From: Cohnella hashimotonis
GTDB taxonomy: Bacteria > Bacillota > Bacilli > Paenibacillales > Paenibacillaceae
Reading direction: 5' to 3'
Assembly (NCBI RefSeq): GCF_030014955.1
Contig: NZ_JAGRPV010000001.1
Coordinates: 7,192,001 to 7,256,000 of the forward strand
DNA length: 64,000 nt
The first letter of the stretch is position 1; each line of letters starts with the position of its first letter. The notes beneath the pieces are model-generated. The model saw nothing but the letters and a program-made list of their open reading frames with translations, was not told the DNA's origin and did not search any database. Made by a program: the position numbers and the translations under genes. Below are positions 25,651 to 33,922 of this stretch, one piece after another.

Positions 25651-27519
25651 TCACATCGCCTCCCGCTCTCCCGCCCCCTCCGTTGGCCCCGATTGCCCCG
25701 CAGCGCTCGAAGTTCCCGCGTCCGGCAGCCGGATATACACCTTTGTCCCTTCCCCCAGCACGCTCTCGATCCGCAGCCCGTAGGACACGCCGAACACGAG
25801 CTGGATGCGCCGGTGCACGTTCATCATGCCGATGCCGCGCTGCTGCCGCCCGCTGCCGCTCTGCTTGACCGCCTCAGCCAGTTGGTTCGCCTCCAGCTGC
25901 GCTTGCAGCAGCGCCAGACGCGCCGGCGCAATGCCGACCCCGTTGTCCTCGAGCAGGACGACGAGGCTGTCGTCCTCGAGCCAGGCGTCGAGCCTGATGT
26001 AATGATACTCCTCGAACCCGTCGGCGAAGGCGTGCTGGAACACGTTCTCGATCAACGGCTGAAGCGTCAGCCGCGCGATCTTTTTCAGGAAAAACGCCGG
26101 CGGGATGCGCACGTCCAGCTCGAACTCGCGCCCGATGCGGTGCTTCATGATCGTCATGTAGTTGAGCACGTGCTTGAGCTCGTTGACGATGGCCGTCTCT
26201 TCGACGTACGTCTGGATCGAATAACGGAACATGAGCGCCATCGCGTCGACGATCTCGGTAATCTCGGACGACTGCTGGATGACGGCGTAGCTCATGATAT
26301 TTTCCAGCGTGTTGTATAAAAAGTGCGGGTTGATCTGCAGCTGCAGCGACTGGAGCTCCGCCCGCTGCCGTTCCAGCTCGGCATCCTTCTTGCTCAGCTC
26401 GGTGCGATACAGCTTCTCCATCAGCTCCGACAGGCTCGTCACCATCAGGTTGTAACGATCGATCAGCTCGTCCAGCTCGTTGTTCGCCTGCACCTTCGGG
26501 ATCTTGACCCAGTTGCCCCGCTCCGTCTGGCGCATGCCGTTCTTGATGATCTGGATCGGCTTGGTGAGCGTGCGCCCGAACCGAAAAGCGACGGCCAGGG
26601 CAAGCAGCAGCGTGATCGCGCCGACCAGGATGGACGAGTAGCGAATGCTCGCGATCGGCCGCCGGATCTCGGCGGTCGGGATCGACACCATGAGATTCCA
26701 GCCGGTGTAGGCGGATTTCAGGCTGACGAACATGCGCTTCTCGCCCAGCGACGAGTCGACGAAGGAATGCAGCTGGTTCTGCTCCATCTTGGCGCGCAGC
26801 CCCTCGTCCAGCGGCTGGCCGATCTGCGACTTGTCCGGGTTGTAGACGAAACGCCCCTGGGAATCGACGATGGCAAAGAAGCCCCGCTGGCCGAGATTGA
26901 TGCCCTTCCACAGCGTGGAAAACTCGTCCGCCCGGATCTCGATCGCGAGGATTCCCTTGAACCGGTCGTAGACGCCGCCGTACACTTTGCGCGCCAGCGT
27001 GATGAGCTGGTTGTCGCTGTCGCTGAACACGCTGTTGTTGATAATCGTCAGCCGGCCGTTGTCGTCGGTCTCCGCCTCCAGCTCCTCGAGCGTCACCCGG
27101 GGCAGCGGATCGGTAATAAGCCGAAGCTCGGGGTTCGGATAATAGGCGTAGTTCCCGTTGTAGTCGATCAGGAAGACCGTCATGATCTCCGGCGACTTGA
27201 GGAACAGCGGCTCGATGACCTGCTCCTTGATCCGGTGCGTCACCTCGTAGCGCTCGTAGTCGTCCGCCGGCGGCGCGTCCAGGAACGAGCGGATGTCCCC
27301 GTTGGTCACGAGCGACAGATGCGCGCGTTCGTACGAATTCAAATAGAGATCGGTGTGGTGTACGACGTTGGACACGATCTCGATCAGGTGCTGCTCGTTC
27401 TGCTTGCGAAGCTCGACGGACGAATTGCGATAGGAGAAAAAAGCGACGGACGCCACGGACGCGATCACGAGGCAGGCCATGCTGACGAAGATGCTGCGGG
27501 CGAGCGACGGCTTCCTCAT
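25651..27519 (-). CDS. YesM-type sensor histidine kinase (uronate locus)
   Basis: 622 residues. Membrane segments lie at ~9-29 and ~295-315, with a ~265-residue dCache-like extracellular domain between them. The HAMP region (~316-370) precedes QLQINPHFLYNTLENIM with phospho-acceptor His399. The ATPase motifs follow (LQPLIENVFQHAF, LEDNGVGI, RGIGMMNVHRRI). Its start overlaps the stop of the response regulator by four bases (ATGA). It is the last gene of the importer operon and presumably senses the oligo-uronate signal. Confidence 0.94.
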   Translation of the reverse strand: MRKPSLARSIFVSMACLVIASVASVAFFSYRNSSVELRKQNEQHLIEIVSNVVHHTDLYLNSYERAHLSLVTNGDIRSFLDAPPADDYERYEVTHRIKEQVIEPLFLKSPEIMTVFLIDYNGNYAYYPNPELRLITDPLPRVTLEELEAETDDNGRLTIINNSVFSDSDNQLITLARKVYGGVYDRFKGILAIEIRADEFSTLWKGINLGQRGFFAIVDSQGRFVYNPDKSQIGQPLDEGLRAKMEQNQLHSFVDSSLGEKRMFVSLKSAYTGWNLMVSIPTAEIRRPIASIRYSSILVGAITLLLALAVAFRFGRTLTKPIQIIKNGMRQTERGNWVKIPKVQANNELDELIDRYNLMVTSLSELMEKLYRTELSKKDAELERQRAELQSLQLQINPHFLYNTLENIMSYAVIQQSSEITEIVDAMALMFRYSIQTYVEETAIVNELKHVLNYMTIMKHRIGREFELDVRIPPAFFLKKIARLTLQPLIENVFQHAFADGFEEYHYIRLDAWLEDDSLVVLLEDNGVGIAPARLALLQAQLEANQLAEAVKQSGSGRQQRGIGMMNVHRRIQLVFGVSYGLRIESVLGEGTKVYIRLPDAGTSSAAGQSGPTEGAGEREAM

Positions 27520-28532
27520 TTGATGCCCAGCTTGCTGCGGTATTCCTGCGGCGACAGGCCGGTCACCTTTTTAAACGTCCGCGAAAAATGCGGGTAATTC
27601 TCGTAGCCGACCTCGAAGGCGATATCGTTGGTCCGGTGATGCGGCACCTCGAGCAGCCGTTTGGCGAGCTGGATGCGTTTGGCGATCCGGTACTGGACGA
27701 AGCTCGTCTTGTGCACCTTTTTGAACAGCAGGCTTAGATAAGGGGGCGTGATGCCGAGAAAATCGGCGACGTCCTCCAGCGACACTTCTCGGGTGATGTG
27801 CTCGTCGATATACGTCTTGGCCTTCTGCATCAGATCCTGGCCACCGCGGCGAAGCGCCAGCTCGTCGATCCACCGGAGCACCTGGACATATAACCCGATA
27901 TAACGCTCGTCGGTGCCTGCCGCGTCCGGCATCGGCTCGGCCGCTGCAGGCGGCTCGAAGCCACGCTGCGCGAGACGCTTGCGGATCATGGACAGGCTGT
28001 CGTCCATCAGATTCGCCCACTCCGCTTCGGTGGCGGACGCGGCCCTACAGTAGGAGCGGCACGCCTCGAGCTGCGCCTCCGCCTGCGGCGTGTCGAGCGC
28101 CCAGACGGCCTCGACGATGCGCTCGATATGCTCCTCGAAGCGGGCGATCGAGAACGTCGAATCGCTCTTTGGCAGCAGCACGGCGAGCAAACTATGGATC
28201 TTGGCTGGTGTAAACGGTTTCAAAATATATTCTTTAACGCCATAAGAAATGCACGCCTGCGCGTATTCGAAATCGCCGTAGCCCGAGATGATCACCTTGC
28301 GGATGCGCGGATAACGCTCGTGCACCTGCCTGCACAGCTCCAGGCCGTCCATCTTCCGCATCCGGATATCGGTTAGCAGCAGGTCGGGCGGCGATTCTTC
28401 GATCATCCGCAGCGCCTGCGCGCCGTCCGCCGCGGTGCGGATCGAGCCGACCGGCTGCGGGTACTGCCGAAGCACGGTGACCAGCGCCTTCACCGTCAGC
28501 GGTTCGTCGTCCACGATGAGAATATGCTTCAT
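27516..28532 (-). CDS. YesN-type response regulator, receiver plus AraC-type HTH
   Basis: 338 residues. The receiver has Asp8/Asp9 and phospho-acceptor Asp55 (DLLLTDIRMRKMDG), with KPF at ~106. The C-terminal AraC HTH shows VSLEDVADFLGITPPYLSLLFKK and HRTNDIAFEVGYENYPHFSR, then the GLSPQEYR signature. ATG at 28532 is chosen over an in-frame TTG at 28535 because GGGAGG is eight bases upstream. It lies between the binding-protein gene and the kinase gene and should activate the importer and lyase genes. Confidence 0.94.
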   Translation of the reverse strand: MKHILIVDDEPLTVKALVTVLRQYPQPVGSIRTAADGAQALRMIEESPPDLLLTDIRMRKMDGLELCRQVHERYPRIRKVIISGYGDFEYAQACISYGVKEYILKPFTPAKIHSLLAVLLPKSDSTFSIARFEEHIERIVEAVWALDTPQAEAQLEACRSYCRAASATEAEWANLMDDSLSMIRKRLAQRGFEPPAAAEPMPDAAGTDERYIGLYVQVLRWIDELALRRGGQDLMQKAKTYIDEHITREVSLEDVADFLGITPPYLSLLFKKVHKTSFVQYRIAKRIQLAKRLLEVPHHRTNDIAFEVGYENYPHFSRTFKKVTGLSPQEYRSKLGIK

Positions 28533-28556
28533 CAAGCGTCCCTCCCGGATGAACGA

Positions 28557-28590
28557 AAAAACATTTATTCCCTAAAGAATAAATGTTTTT
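28557..28590. terminator. Hairpin between binding protein and regulator genes
   Basis: AAAAACATTTATTC and GAATAAATGTTTTT form a perfect 14-bp A/T-rich stem with a six-base loop. It lies between the binding-protein stop and the response-regulator ribosome site and can act in either direction. It would let the binding protein be made in excess over the regulator pair. Confidence 0.7.
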
Positions 28591-28625
28591 CCGACTCTTG
28601 TCAGCCTAAACGCCCGCCGGCACGA

Positions 28626-30245
28626 TCATTCGCCCAGCTTGACGCCGTCCTTGCTGTTGTACCGCTCCGTCGCTTCCTTGATGATCTCGTTGCCGCCCTT
28701 CGACCGCCATTCTTCGAGCACCTTCGGCCAGTCGGAGATCGGCTCCTTGCCGTAGATCATCTTGAGCATATGGTTCAGGATGATCGGCGGCATGTCGGAG
28801 AACTTCAGCCCTGCGTCGCTGTACTTGCCGCTCGCTGCAAGCTCCGGCAGGAAGGAGATGCCCTCGCGCCCTTCCTTGGTGACGACCGAGTCGAACAGCT
28901 CGACGACCTGCCGGCCCGGTTCCGTCGTGGCGAGCAGTGTGCGGTTGAGCGCCGTGTCCTCGACCATCCGCAGGATGCTGGAGCGGAATTGCTCCTCGTA
29001 CGTCTCCTCCGCCGTCACCGGCTGCTTGTAATCGACGTTGCCGTCCTTCAGCGTGTACGTGTCGCCCTCGATGCCGAAGTTGAAGAACCGGTCGCCCTCG
29101 TCGGTCATCATGAAGTTGAGCAGCTTGAGGATGGCCGCGGCTTTTTCCTCGCCGACGTCGCTGTTGATGTAAGTCAGGTTGCCCGTGAAGCTGTACTTCA
29201 TCATGCCGCCCTTGCCGTCGTCGCCGACGGGAGAAGGAATCATCGTGACGACCGCGTTCGGGTTAGCCGCTTTGGTCGTGTTGACCCACGTCGTCATCAG
29301 GTTGGCGTTGTGATTCCAGATGCCCGACTTGCCGGCGTTGATCTCGTTGGTCCAGCGGTTGCCGTCGACGCTTGCGAAGTCCTTGGCGATCAAGCCCTCG
29401 TCATACATCGTCTTGTACGCCTGCAGCGCCTTTTCCATCGCCTCGACCTTGAAGAACTTCGGCACGACCTCGTCGCCGATCTTCTCGAACATCGTGCTGT
29501 AGGGCATGACGTCGTAGGCGCCGAAAATGAAGTCGGAGTAAGCGAACTTTTCGCGGAAGGCGAAGGGATGCTCGACGCCGTTTTTCTTCATCGCGCGCAT
29601 CACGTCGAGGTATTCGTCGACCGTCTTCGGCACCGGAAGCCCCGTCGCATCAAGCAGATCCTTGCGGATGAAAGTCGCGCGACGCGATTGAATCGACAGG
29701 TATTCCGGGATCGCGTAGATCTTGCCGTCGTAACGGACCTCGTTCCAGGCCTCCTCCGGAATCGCTTTCAACAAATCCGGCGCGTATTGCTTCAGCAGAT
29801 CGTCAAGCGGGAGGAACACGCCGCCCTTGACCGCGCCCAGCATATCCGTGCTGACCGGGTACATGCCCTGGATCGTGTGCAGCACGTCCGGCACGTTGCC
29901 GCCCGCGAACATGAGCGCGATCTTCGGCTTGATGTCGGCGTGGGGGATCAGCTTGATGTCGAGGTCGGTGTTGGTCAGCTCGCCCAGCTTTTTCACCCAT
30001 TTGTCCTTGTTGATGTCGTCGCTGGCCAGCGCGTACTTGTTGAGCGCGTCGCTCATGCCGATCGAGATCTTGACCGCCTTCTGCGGCGCCGTTGCCGTCG
30101 CGGTCGCCTTCGCGGTCCCGGAAGCCCCGCTTGCCGGCGCGGCCGCTTCCGTCTTCTCTTTGTCCGAACAGCCCGCCAGCGTCACCGCCGCCAGCGCCGC
30201 GAGTATCCCCGTATTTCTCCAGCCTTTCCGAGCGCCTCCCGCCAT
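28626..30245 (-). CDS. Oligosaccharide ABC binding lipoprotein (LplA/AlgQ type)
   Basis: 539 residues. A lipoprotein signal ends in the lipobox VTLAGC (Cys26), followed by an Ala/Thr-rich spacer. At over 500 residues it belongs to the long LplA/YtcQ class, which includes the oligo-alginate binding proteins AlgQ1/AlgQ2. It follows its two permease genes and precedes the YesN/YesM pair. Because PL6 and heparinase II/III-like lyase genes lie just downstream, the likely ligand is an unsaturated oligo-uronate, but this is inference from context and family. Confidence 0.92.
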   Translation of the reverse strand: MAGGARKGWRNTGILAALAAVTLAGCSDKEKTEAAAPASGASGTAKATATATAPQKAVKISIGMSDALNKYALASDDINKDKWVKKLGELTNTDLDIKLIPHADIKPKIALMFAGGNVPDVLHTIQGMYPVSTDMLGAVKGGVFLPLDDLLKQYAPDLLKAIPEEAWNEVRYDGKIYAIPEYLSIQSRRATFIRKDLLDATGLPVPKTVDEYLDVMRAMKKNGVEHPFAFREKFAYSDFIFGAYDVMPYSTMFEKIGDEVVPKFFKVEAMEKALQAYKTMYDEGLIAKDFASVDGNRWTNEINAGKSGIWNHNANLMTTWVNTTKAANPNAVVTMIPSPVGDDGKGGMMKYSFTGNLTYINSDVGEEKAAAILKLLNFMMTDEGDRFFNFGIEGDTYTLKDGNVDYKQPVTAEETYEEQFRSSILRMVEDTALNRTLLATTEPGRQVVELFDSVVTKEGREGISFLPELAASGKYSDAGLKFSDMPPIILNHMLKMIYGKEPISDWPKVLEEWRSKGGNEIIKEATERYNSKDGVKLGE

Positions 30246-30359
30246 ACGTTCATCCCCTTCGCTATTTGTGTTTGCGATTATGATCTTATCGCGGCCCGTT
30301 CGCCGCAGACATTGTGTTTTTTAAGCCGTGTTGACTTTTATTATACGGGATGCGGACGG

Positions 30360-31262
30360 TCACGACTTGATCGAGCCCAGCATCATCCCCTTGATGAAGT
30401 ACTTCTGCAGAAACGGATACACCATCATGATCGGCACGGTCGCGATGACGATGACGGCCATCTTGAGCCCCTCGGGCGACAGATTGGCGATGTCCGCCGC
30501 AGTCGTGGCCAGGTCGGACGAGTCGGTGATGATGAACTCCCTAAGCTTGACCTGAAGCGGGAACAACGAGCGTTCGCTGAGAAAATACAGCGCGTTGGCG
30601 TAGTTGTTCCAGAGCGCGACCGAGTAGATAATGCCCATCGTCGCCATCGCCGGCTTGGCCAGCGGCAGGATGATCTTCCACAGCGTCTGCAGCTCGCCGG
30701 CGCCGTCGATGCGGGCGGACTCGATGAGCTCGCCGGGGATCGCCAGGAAGAACGACCGCATGACGAACAGGTTAAACGCGCTGATCGCGCCTGGCAGCAT
30801 GAGCGCCCACAGCGTATCGAGCATGTGAAGCTGCTTGATGAGCAGATAGTTGGGGATGAGCGGCGCGTGAAAAATCATCGTGACGAGCACCAGCGTCAGC
30901 ACCCCCTTGCGCTCCCGGTACTCCGCCCGCGACAGCGGGTAGGCGAGCGAAGCCGTCATGGCGAGCGCGATGAGCGTGCCGGCGACGGTGATGATCGCGC
31001 TCACCCCGAAGGACCGCCAGATGCTCGTCTGCCCGAGGATCGCCTCGTAATTGCTCGTCGTGAACTCGACCGGCCACAGGTATACGCGCTGATCGCCGAT
31101 GGCGGCGGCGCTGCTGAACGACTGCGCGAGGATGTTGAAGATCGGCAGCAGCATGATCAGGCAAATGACGGCCAGGATGGTTGGAATGACGTAGGATGTA
31201 CCCTTTTTTCGTCGGATCGTGGATGAGATTGAGGTTGGCGTCGAAGTTGAAGCTGCGTTCAT
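30360..31262 (-). CDS. ABC permease (LplC/YtcP/AlgM2 type)
   Basis: 300 residues from the chosen ATG, with six membrane segments and EAA loop LIESARIDGAGELQTLWKI (~residue 193-211). An in-frame ATG at 31277 lacks a ribosome site, whereas GGGGG sits eight bases before 31262. It pairs with the permease encoded immediately upstream (19-bp gap to this start). It would move oligosaccharides across the membrane, powered by an ATPase encoded elsewhere. Confidence 0.93.
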   Translation of the reverse strand: MNAASTSTPTSISSTIRRKKGTSYVIPTILAVICLIMLLPIFNILAQSFSSAAAIGDQRVYLWPVEFTTSNYEAILGQTSIWRSFGVSAIITVAGTLIALAMTASLAYPLSRAEYRERKGVLTLVLVTMIFHAPLIPNYLLIKQLHMLDTLWALMLPGAISAFNLFVMRSFFLAIPGELIESARIDGAGELQTLWKIILPLAKPAMATMGIIYSVALWNNYANALYFLSERSLFPLQVKLREFIITDSSDLATTAADIANLSPEGLKMAVIVIATVPIMMVYPFLQKYFIKGMMLGSIKS

Positions 31263-31280
31263 ATCGGTGGCCCCCATTCG

Positions 31281-32243
31281 TTAGTACAGGCCTTCGCCGG
31301 TCGTTTTTTTGCTGAGCGCGTTGGCGCCCATGATGAGCGCAAGCCCGATGAGCGACTTGAACAGGCCGATCGCCGTCGTGTAGCTGTATTGGCCCTGGAT
31401 GAGGCCGACGTCGTAGATGTACGTGTCGAGGATGTCGCCGCGTCCGCCATTGAGCGGATTGAGGAAGACGTACACGCGCTCGAAGCCGAGGTCGAGAAAC
31501 TGCCCGATCTGCAGCAGGAACAGCACTGTGATCGTCGGCAGCAGGGCCGGGATCGTGATCGACCGGGTTTGCCGCCAGCGGTTCGCACCGTCGAGCTGCG
31601 CGGCCTCGTAGAGGTCGGGATTGATGCCCGCCATCGCCGCCAGATAGATGATCGTGCTCCATCCCGCGTCGCGCCAGACGCCGGAGCCGACGATAATCGA
31701 CCGCACGTACGATTCCTCGCCCATGAAGTAGATCGAGTCGATGCCGAAATGATTGAGCAGCTGGTTCATGAGGCCGTTGGTCGGCGACAGGATACCGATG
31801 ACGATGCCCGCCACGACGACCCACGACAGGAAGTGGGGCAGGTAGACCGCGGTCTGCACGAACCGCTTGAACAGCCGGCCGCGGAGCTCGTTCATGAGCA
31901 GCGCCAGGACGATGGGGATCGGGAACGCAAACAGCAGCGTGTAGCCGCCGATCGCGATCGTGTTCATCAAGATGCGGCCGAAGTCGGGGTACTCGAACAT
32001 GCGCTTGAAGTGGGCGAATCCGACCCATTCGCTTTTCCACATGCCCGCGAATACGTTGTAATCCTTGAACGCCATGATCGAGCCGAAGAGCGGCACGTAC
32101 TTGAAAACGAGAAAGAAGAAAATGCCCGGCAGCGATATGAGGTACAGCACCATGTATTTGCGGTAATGCGCGTACCGGCTGCCCGTCCGGGCGAGCGGTC
32201 GCGGCTTGGTCCGCGGCTTGACCGCGCTCGTGCTCGCGTGCAC
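31281..32243 (-). CDS. ABC permease (LplB/YtcO/AlgM1 type)
   Basis: 320 residues with six membrane segments, a basic N-terminus, and EAA loop DLYEAAQLDGANRWRQTRSI (~residue 217-236). It starts at GTG with GGGGGG upstream; an overlapping ATG seven bases earlier is out of frame. It is the first gene of the permease-permease-binding protein-YesN-YesM operon. Its size and order match AlgM1/AlgM2 of oligo-alginate importers and LplB/LplC of Bacillus. Confidence 0.93.
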   Translation of the reverse strand: MHASTSAVKPRTKPRPLARTGSRYAHYRKYMVLYLISLPGIFFFLVFKYVPLFGSIMAFKDYNVFAGMWKSEWVGFAHFKRMFEYPDFGRILMNTIAIGGYTLLFAFPIPIVLALLMNELRGRLFKRFVQTAVYLPHFLSWVVVAGIVIGILSPTNGLMNQLLNHFGIDSIYFMGEESYVRSIIVGSGVWRDAGWSTIIYLAAMAGINPDLYEAAQLDGANRWRQTRSITIPALLPTITVLFLLQIGQFLDLGFERVYVFLNPLNGGRGDILDTYIYDVGLIQGQYSYTTAIGLFKSLIGLALIMGANALSKKTTGEGLY

Positions 32244-32412
32244 TGTCCATTCCCCCCGTCGCGGTTGATGACTGAAGTGTACCGCAGGATGCCGGGAAGC
32301 TGGGATACCGGGAATTAAGCGCGCTTATCTTTTTTTAAGATCGGGGAGGGGGTTAAGCGTATCGCCGGCTACAGCAAACAGCAGGATCGGTCCTCGGCCA
32401 GAACGACGTAGA

Positions 32413-32446
32413 AAATAACCCGGGAGCAGAAGTCCCCAGGTTATTT
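32413..32446 (-). terminator. Hairpin after the azoreductase gene
   Basis: AAATAACC/GGTTATTT plus inner GGGA/TCCC pairing, about 70 bp after the azoreductase stop, ending in TTATTTTC on the minus strand. The rest of 32244-32514 shows no gene. Confidence 0.6.
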
Positions 32447-32514
32447 CATGCGATACAACGAACTCCAATTTACGAAATATTGCCATGATATGTCTCGAGA
32501 ACGACGCCCCTTAG

Positions 32515-33147
32515 TTAGAAACCTTTGGCAACTTCCTTCGCATGTGCAATTGCTTTTTCTTTAATAGCTGGAGCTCGCTCTTTTGATGCTGTTCCCTCAG
32601 CTAAAATAGCCTCCATAGATTGAATCCCATAGAACTGCAAAATCTTTTTCAGATAGCTGTATCCCATTTCAATATCAGCAAGAGGACCTTCCGAATAAAC
32701 GCCGCCGCTAGCTTGAATGTGTAAGGCTTTCTTGCCGTGCAGCAGACCTACAGGACCGTTTTGGGTATATTTGAAAGTTTTACCCGGAATTGAAGTCGCG
32801 TCCGTGTATGCTTTCATAAGCGGCGGGATCGAGAAATTCCACATGGGGGAAACGTACACGTACTTATCGGCAGCCACGAATTGATCAACAATCGCCTCAA
32901 GACGGGCTACTTTTGATTTTTCAGCATCGGACAATTGACCGAAAGTTGAACCCGACTGAAGCTTTCCCCAACCACGTAAAACATCAGCATCAAATTGTGG
33001 AATATTCTCTTTGTACAGATCCAAATGAACAACTTCATCATTTGGATTTGCCTTACGGTACGCTTCCATAAATTCTTTGCCTACCGCGAGGCTAAAAGAT
33101 TCCTGTGGATCAAGGGGATGCGCGGTGATGTACAGTACAGTTGCCAT
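32515..33147 (-). CDS. azoR: FMN-dependent NADH azoreductase
   Basis: 210 residues, a flavodoxin-like quinone reductase. The N-terminal phosphate-binding strand (VLYITAHPLDPQESFSLAVG), the FMN-contact motif PMWNFSIPPLMKAYTD and ASGGVYSEGP are diagnostic. Such enzymes reduce quinones and azo compounds in the cytoplasm and protect against electrophile stress. It is divergent from an HxlR-type regulator with two palindromes in the shared promoter. The gene is visibly less GC-rich than most of the window, which may indicate transfer. Confidence 0.93.
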   Translation of the reverse strand: MATVLYITAHPLDPQESFSLAVGKEFMEAYRKANPNDEVVHLDLYKENIPQFDADVLRGWGKLQSGSTFGQLSDAEKSKVARLEAIVDQFVAADKYVYVSPMWNFSIPPLMKAYTDATSIPGKTFKYTQNGPVGLLHGKKALHIQASGGVYSEGPLADIEMGYSYLKKILQFYGIQSMEAILAEGTASKERAPAIKEKAIAHAKEVAKGF

Positions 33148-33168
33148 GGATAATCAAGACTTCCCTTC

Positions 33169-33187
33169 TGTAATTAATTTAATTACA
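33169..33187. promoter_or_regulatory. Perfect 19-bp palindrome in azoR promoter
   Basis: TGTAATTAATTTAATTACA is a perfect dyad centred 30 bp before the azoR start. It could be a second operator for the divergent HxlR-type regulator, or an A/T-rich promoter element. Confidence 0.5.
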
Positions 33188-33212
33188 CTTTCAAGGTTGA
33201 TCGTATAACATA

Positions 33213-33231
33213 TACTTACTAATGGTAAGTA
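33213..33231. promoter_or_regulatory. Probable HxlR-family operator
   Basis: TACTTACTAATGGTAAGTA has seven-base arms TACTTAC/GTAAGTA around a short centre, the form seen in YodB/HxlR-type operators. It overlaps the expected -35 region of the plus-strand regulator gene (-10 candidate TATAGT at 33247). Confidence 0.65.
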
Positions 33232-33284
33232 GGCACAATATTGTGGTATAGTATTAAAAAAGGTACTGTAAAGGAGGCCGACGA

Positions 33285-33644
33285 ATGCAAAAGAACCCTT
33301 TCCAATGTCAATTCGTTGCGGCGCTGGATTCGATCGTCGGCAAATGGAAGCCGATTATCCTTTATCATTTGCTTCAAGGTAAACCTTTGCGGTTCAATGA
33401 GCTAAGAAGATTACTGCCCGATATCACGCAAAGGATGCTTACGCTCCATCTGCGCGATTTGGAGGAGGAAGAGCTCGTTAAGCGAGTCATTTATCCGCAA
33501 ATCCCGCCGAAAGTGGAATACTCCATCACGGAATACGGCATGAGCCTGTCTCCGGTGTTGGAAACCTTACATCAATGGGGATTGGCCCATGTTGAGCGAA
33601 AGCAGCTCAAAAAGGCGAAAAATGAACAAACAGAAACGGACTAG
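33285..33644 (+). CDS. HxlR-family transcriptional regulator
   Basis: 119 residues. It is a winged helix with FVAALDSIVGKWKPIILYHLLQGKPLRFNELRR and the wing YPQIPPKVEYSITEYGMSL, characteristic of HxlR/YodB thiol- or quinone-responsive repressors. Cys8 near the N-terminus (NPFQCQF) is in the position of the redox-sensing Cys of YodB-like proteins. AAAGGAGG precedes the ATG. It probably represses the divergent azoreductase until electrophiles modify it. Confidence 0.92.
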   Translation: MQKNPFQCQFVAALDSIVGKWKPIILYHLLQGKPLRFNELRRLLPDITQRMLTLHLRDLEEEELVKRVIYPQIPPKVEYSITEYGMSLSPVLETLHQWGLAHVERKQLKKAKNEQTETD

Positions 33645-33670
33645 CGTTCAATATTACGCTAGTCCGTTTC
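33633..33670 (+). terminator. Terminator hairpin overlapping the HxlR stop codon
   Basis: GAAACGGACTAGCGT and ACGCTAGTCCGTTTC form a perfect 15-bp stem with an eight-base loop. The TAG stop codon lies inside the left arm. The right arm ends in GTTTCATT, a weak T-tract. Confidence 0.75.
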
Positions 33671-33704
33671 ATTCTGCACCGAGTCATAGCAATATAACGA
33701 TGCG

Positions 33705-33882
33705 CAAGAGGCTCTAGTTAAAGTCTGTTTGAGGCGTTGTCCGGAGAATTGACGCAAGAGGCTCTATCTGGAGCTTCTTTGGAGGTTGTCGGGCGGATCC
33801 GAGCAAAAAGGCTCTATCTAGCGCTTCTATGGGATAATGGCGGGCAGATCGGCTCAAGTGACGCTGACTAGAGCTACATTAG
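33705..33882. repeat. Repeat array E (4 units, exactly 50 bp apart)
   Basis: Units starting at 33705, 33755, 33804/5 and 33855 share CAAGAGGCTCTATCTGGAGC and the following TTCTTTGG with scattered mutations. The second unit folds as AAGAGGCTC/GAGCTTCTT with one G-T pair. It lies between the convergent HxlR-type gene (which already has a terminator) and the racemase gene. No gene is seen in 33671-33922. Confidence 0.8.
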
Positions 33883-33922
33883 AAACGTCGGCGTTGTCAG
33901 ACGCTGGTGCCCGGGGCCGCGC

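Noticed and set aside
28524-31226. 900-codon plus-strand open frame opposite the binding protein and permease
   Set aside because: Same reason: shadow of well-recognised minus-strand genes, with no ribosome site or domain.
33705-33882. CRISPR-like spacing at 50 bp
   Set aside because: The conserved part degenerates between units, spacers are not unique inserts, and no cas genes are present.
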